Part shown: one piece after another, positions 60,841-64,000 of the stretch
Position numbering within the stretch: position 1 is the stretch's first letter
Layout of the letters: each line of letters opens with the position of its first letter
From: Culicoidibacter larvae
Lineage (GTDB): Bacteria > Bacillota_I > Bacilli_A > Culicoidibacterales > Culicoidibacteraceae
Assembly: GCF_005771635.1 (NCBI RefSeq)
Contig: NZ_VBWP01000010.1
Span: 1-64,000 of the forward strand
Direction of reading: 5' to 3'
Length of the DNA: 64,000 bases
Notes under the pieces: generated by a model
Told to the model about the DNA's origin: nothing
What the model saw: the letters and a program-made list of their open reading frames with translations, nothing else
Database searches by the model: none
Position numbers and translations under genes: made by a program

Positions 60841-61947
60841 ATGTATTTTATTTATATTTTGGAGTGTGCTGATAAGACTTTGTATACTGGATTTACGAAT
60901 GATTTGGCTAAGCGATTGGCGACGCATAATTCCGGCAAAGGGGCTAAGTATACCCGAGCAAGATTACCGGTGCAAATGGTGTATAGCGAGCGGTTTGTTG
61001 ATAAGGTTGCAGCACAGCAACGGGAATATCAAGTGAAACAATTATCGCGGCGAGAAAAGCTAGATTTAATTGCTCAAGGAAATCCTGAGGAGCTCGCTAT
61101 TGGTCAGGTGATTGCTGCTGGCAGCCGACACACGCTTGTTTTACAGGATGATGGCAGCGTAGTTGCTGTCGGTGATAATAAATCCGGGCAGTGTGATGTT
61201 GAGGACTGGCAGCACGTTGTTAGTCTGGCAGCCGGAAATGTGCATCGGGCAACGAATACCGGTAATGCTCATAGTGTTGGTTTGCGGTTTGATGGCACTG
61301 TCATTGCGTGTGGCTGGAATAAGCATGGGCAATGTGATGTAGGTGCTTGGCGCAATATTGTTGATGTGACTGCGGGTTGGCGGCGCACTGTTGGTTTGCA
61401 GGCAGACGGGCAAGTTGTTGCGGTTGGTCGCAATAACGATGGTGAGTGTGATGTTGCGAATTGGCAGAATATTGTAGCGATTGCAGCCGGAGATTGGCAT
61501 ACTTTGGGCGTTTGTGCGGATGGTCATGTGCTTGCAACCGGTAATAATCGCTATGGTCAGTGTGCTGTGGATGACTGGAAACATGTGCAGGCCGTCAGCG
61601 CTGGTTATTTGCATAGCGTTGGGTTGTTGGAAGATGGCAGCGTGATTGCCAGCGGGCGCAATGACGAAGGTCAGTGCGCCATTGGTGATTGGCAGGATAT
61701 TGTGGCAGTTGCAGCCGGTTCTAAGCATACTTTGGGATTGAAGGCTGATGGTACAGTTGTTGCGACTGGCGACAACCAGTTTGGGCAATGTGATGTTGGC
61801 GCTTGGCAGGGTATTGTGACGATAGCCGCCGGCTGCGGACATTCCGTCGGAATAAAAGCTGATGGCGGTGTGGTTGCTGTTGGTGACAATGAATATGGTC
61901 AGATTAACGTTGCTGAATGGCAAGCGGCTAAGATTTCGAATGTATAG
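60841..61947 (+). CDS. GIY-YIG nuclease domain fused to seven RCC1-like repeats
   Basis: 368 residues. Residues 1-80 form a GIY-YIG domain of the short UPF0213/YhbQ type (MYFIYILECADKTLYTGFTN; KGAKYTRARLPVQMVYSE). Residues about 92-365 are seven ~38-residue RCC1/alpha-tubulin-suppressor-like repeats with the cores GDNxxGQCDVxxW and AAGxxHTLGLxxDG, enough for a seven-bladed propeller. YhbQ-like proteins are normally free-standing, so the fusion is unusual. ATG 60841 begins the canonical GIY-YIG sequence; AAGGAATGG is upstream. The nuclease residues Tyr and Arg of the fold appear present. The propeller may target the nuclease to a protein or nucleic acid partner. Confidence 0.88.
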   Translation: MYFIYILECADKTLYTGFTNDLAKRLATHNSGKGAKYTRARLPVQMVYSERFVDKVAAQQREYQVKQLSRREKLDLIAQGNPEELAIGQVIAAGSRHTLVLQDDGSVVAVGDNKSGQCDVEDWQHVVSLAAGNVHRATNTGNAHSVGLRFDGTVIACGWNKHGQCDVGAWRNIVDVTAGWRRTVGLQADGQVVAVGRNNDGECDVANWQNIVAIAAGDWHTLGVCADGHVLATGNNRYGQCAVDDWKHVQAVSAGYLHSVGLLEDGSVIASGRNDEGQCAIGDWQDIVAVAAGSKHTLGLKADGTVVATGDNQFGQCDVGAWQGIVTIAAGCGHSVGIKADGGVVAVGDNEYGQINVAEWQAAKISNV

Positions 61948-62014
61948 CTTATCATTCATTTAATACCTATTTTTATAAAAATTCCGCTATAATAGATATA
62001 AGGAGTGAAACACT

Positions 62015-63016
62015 ATGAAAATAATTATGTATTCGGTGAGAAGTGAAGAACAACCATTTATTGATATATATGCGGCAGCGCATCCTGATTTGCAGATTGA
62101 AACTCATGCCGAGGTGTTGACTCAGGAAAATATTGAATGGGCAAAAGGCAGTGATGCAGTATGTATATTGCCACGAGGACCGGTAACCCGGGATATGTTT
62201 GCCCGATTGCATGCATTCGGTATTCATATTTTTGCAACCCGTTCAGTTGGCTATGAAACTTTTGATTTAGTCGCAGCGCGTGAATTTGGAATTACGATTA
62301 CCAATGTGCCAAGCTATTCTCCAAGTGCAATCGCTGAATTTGCGGTGGCACTCACTTTAGATTTATTTAGAAATACACGGTCACTTTATCGCCGGGTTGA
62401 ACAGCAAAATTTTGTTTGGCAGGGACTTATGGGCCGCGAGATTAATGGCCAAACTGTCGGTATTGTCGGCACCGGACATATTGGTGCGGTGGCCGCGAAA
62501 GCTTTTGCTGGCTTTGGCGCTCAAGTGATTGCTTATGATAAATATCCAAAGGCTGAACTGAGCGAAAGCGGATTGTTGACTTATGTTGATTCGCTGGATG
62601 AATTGTTTGCAGCTGCAGACATTATTTCTTTCCATTGTCCATTAACTCCGGAAAATACTGGATGCGTCAATGATGATTCAATTAAACTGATGAAAGATGG
62701 CGTTCATATCATCAATACTGCTCGCGGTAAGTTGATTGATTCAAAAGCGCTTTTAGCTGGGTTGCGTTCAGGTAAAGTTGCCGGCGCAGCGCTTGATGTA
62801 TATGATAATGAAGCTCCTTATTATGGTCAGGATTGGAATGGCAAGGAAATTGAAGATGAGACGCTGAATGCATTTTTGGCTATGGACAATGTGCTGATTA
62901 CGCCGCATGTTGCTTTCTATACTCATGTAGCAATTCAAAATATGGTTGATATTGCGCTTAATAGTGTGCTTGAGGTTGCTCAGACAGGTACCAGCAGAAA
63001 TATTGTGCAAGGGTAG
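62015..63016 (+). CDS. D-2-hydroxyacid dehydrogenase (D-lactate dehydrogenase/VanH-like)
   Basis: 333 residues. NAD-dependent enzyme interconverting a 2-oxoacid such as pyruvate with the D-2-hydroxyacid. It has ATRSVGYETFD of the D-LDH branch, the NAD motif GTGHIG (152-157), catalytic Arg in NTARGKLID, Glu in the LDVYDNEAP region and His in ITPHVAFYT. AAGGAG lies before the ATG. It is monocistronic with a terminator downstream. Fermentative D-lactate formation is the simplest role; a van-type resistance role lacks any ligase gene nearby. Confidence 0.92.
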   Translation: MKIIMYSVRSEEQPFIDIYAAAHPDLQIETHAEVLTQENIEWAKGSDAVCILPRGPVTRDMFARLHAFGIHIFATRSVGYETFDLVAAREFGITITNVPSYSPSAIAEFAVALTLDLFRNTRSLYRRVEQQNFVWQGLMGREINGQTVGIVGTGHIGAVAAKAFAGFGAQVIAYDKYPKAELSESGLLTYVDSLDELFAAADIISFHCPLTPENTGCVNDDSIKLMKDGVHIINTARGKLIDSKALLAGLRSGKVAGAALDVYDNEAPYYGQDWNGKEIEDETLNAFLAMDNVLITPHVAFYTHVAIQNMVDIALNSVLEVAQTGTSRNIVQG

Positions 63017-63033
63017 TTTTAGAGTGAAAGGTG

Positions 63034-63072
63034 GAAACACGGAATCCCGCGGGGATTCCGTGTTTCTTTCTT
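63034..63072 (+). terminator. Terminator
   Basis: GAAACACGGAATCCC pairs with GGGATTCCGTGTTTC, then a T-rich tract. Confidence 0.93.
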
Positions 63073-63121
63073 TTTCCCGATATGGTAAAATAGGAGAGAT
63101 GAAAGCAGAGGGATCAAGAGC

Positions 63122-63682
63122 ATGTTTGCATATATTTTGGGAATTGTAACTGACACTGAGTCAGATCATATTGTTGTTGAGAATCAGGGTGTTGGTTATC
63201 ATGTTTTTTCACCATATCCGTATGATTATGAGATGAATAGTGAGTATAAGGTTTTTACTTACCAGCATGTGCGTGAGGATATTAATGCGCTGTACGGGTT
63301 TAAAACTAAGGATGAGAAAGCTTTATTCATTCGTTTGTTGAGTGTAAAAGGGATTGGTCCGAAGGTGGCAATTGCGATTTTGGCATCAACAACTTTGCCA
63401 CAGTTGGTAGCTGCTATTGAGGCACAGGATATTAATTATTTGAAAAAGATTCCGGGAATCGGCAACAAGGCAGCCCAACAAATTATTCTTGATTTGAAAG
63501 GTAAATTGGCGCCAAGTGATGGTGTAGATAAAGCAAATCATGAGTTGTTGAATGCGTTGGAGGCATTAAGTGCGTTAGGTTATTCGACAAAAGAAGTGGA
63601 TATGGTTGCTAAACAACTTGGTAATGAATCCTTGACGACGGAAGAGTATGTGAAGAAGGCATTTCAGTTACTTTTGAAATAA
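63122..63682 (+). CDS. ruvA: Holliday junction branch migration protein RuvA
   Basis: 186 residues. The OB-fold start is MFAYILGIVTDTESDHIVVENQGVGY. Tandem helix-hairpin-helix motifs follow (LLSVKGIGPKVAIAIL and IPGIGNKAAQQIILDLKGK), then a C-terminal UBA-like domain (ALEALSALGYSTKEV) that contacts RuvB. RuvA tetramers hold the four-way junction while RuvB hexamers drive migration. ruvB follows 61 bases downstream. Confidence 0.96.
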   Translation: MFAYILGIVTDTESDHIVVENQGVGYHVFSPYPYDYEMNSEYKVFTYQHVREDINALYGFKTKDEKALFIRLLSVKGIGPKVAIAILASTTLPQLVAAIEAQDINYLKKIPGIGNKAAQQIILDLKGKLAPSDGVDKANHELLNALEALSALGYSTKEVDMVAKQLGNESLTTEEYVKKAFQLLLK

Positions 63683-63743
63683 TTGAAATTTATGATAAAA
63701 ATGCAGTGTTGCTGCGAAAGAATAAGTGGAGAGTGGTGAGCGT

Positions 63744-64000
63744 ATGGATCACGAACATGATCGGATTGTTGATCAGGATTTTTTAGAAGAAGATAGTTTT
63801 GAATTATCATTACGTCCAACGCGTTTGTCAGAATATATTGGACAAGATAAAGTAAAGGAAAATATGGCAGTATATATTGCTGCTGCCCGCGGGCGCAGTG
63901 AATCATTAGATCATATTTTGTTATATGGGCCGCCGGGACTTGGTAAGACGACCTTGGCTAATATTATTGCCAACGAGATGGAAGTTGGTATTAAGTATGC
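63744..64000 (+). CDS. ruvB: Holliday junction helicase RuvB, 3' end outside the window
   Basis: The first 85 codons are present. It begins with MDHEHDRIV, then [20 protein letters not shown] and the AAA+ Walker A motif [14 protein letters not shown], as in all RuvB proteins. GTGGTGAG lies before the ATG. The frame is open at the window edge, so the rest of the ATPase and the winged-helix domain lie beyond it. Confidence 0.95.
   Translation, partial: MDHEHDRIVDQDFLEEDSFELSLRPTRLSEYIGQDKVKENMAVYIAAARGRSESLDHILLYGPPGLGKTTLANIIANEMEVGIKY

Noticed and set aside
62015-63016. VanH of a glycopeptide-resistance cluster
   Set aside because: No D-Ala-D-Lac ligase, VanX or VanRS-type genes are adjacent; an ordinary D-lactate dehydrogenase explains the sequence.

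Overview
The window looks like part of the chromosome of a low-GC, Gram-positive-type bacterium (Bacillota). Genes start behind purine-rich Shine-Dalgarno sites. Large surface proteins end in sortase signals, and housekeeping genes are of Firmicute type (pdp, scpA-scpB, uvrC, murI, rdgB, ruvA-ruvB). The density of Listeria-Bacteroides (InlB B) repeats would suit an Erysipelotrichia- or Culicoidibacter-like lineage, but the sequence alone does not settle this.

Layout. 1-1574: 3' part of an LPXTG adhesin whose 5' end is lost, perhaps to a mobile element. 1.7-6.8 kb: sugar operon (PTS IIC, GH3 glycosidase, ROK regulator) behind a promoter that overlaps a cre-like site. 6.9-9.6 kb: tRNA-Cys, then a TetR/membrane protein/oxidoreductase operon divergent from a GNAT acetyltransferase. 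9.7-20.2 kb: two RNPP/Rgg-like regulators, two tiny peptide genes, a candidate structured RNA and three LPXTG surface proteins. 20.3-25.9 kb: small membrane proteins, a MerR regulator, rhodanese, a histidine phosphatase and pyrimidine-nucleoside phosphorylase. 26.0-32.7 kb: scpA, scpB, uvrC, murI, rdgB, a degenerate metallophosphoesterase, tRNA-Gly and a flavodoxin-like protein. 32.8-51.8 kb: the most distinctive locus, three giant adhesins flanked on each side by a paralogous response regulator-histidine kinase-anchored accessory protein module. 51.8-54.5 kb: MerR/carboxymuconolactone decarboxylase and HxlR/NAD(P)-binding pairs, with a candidate C-rich small RNA between them. 54.5-60.7 kb: a third two-component system divergent from an ABC permease-ATPase-PASTA operon. 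60.8-64.0 kb: a GIY-YIG/RCC1 fusion, a D-2-hydroxyacid dehydrogenase, ruvA and the start of ruvB.

How it may work together (inference). The accessory proteins of the two duplicated two-component modules carry an extracellular beta-domain that recurs as tandem stalk repeats and as the pre-anchor domain in the window's adhesins. All three central adhesin promoters carry ATATACA exactly 54 bp before the -10 box. Several adhesin and regulator genes use unusual G-run ribosome-binding sites, and a putative small RNA at 53.25-53.38 kb exposes a run of seven C. Together these suggest a surface-protein system with transcriptional feedback from the envelope and a post-transcriptional layer.
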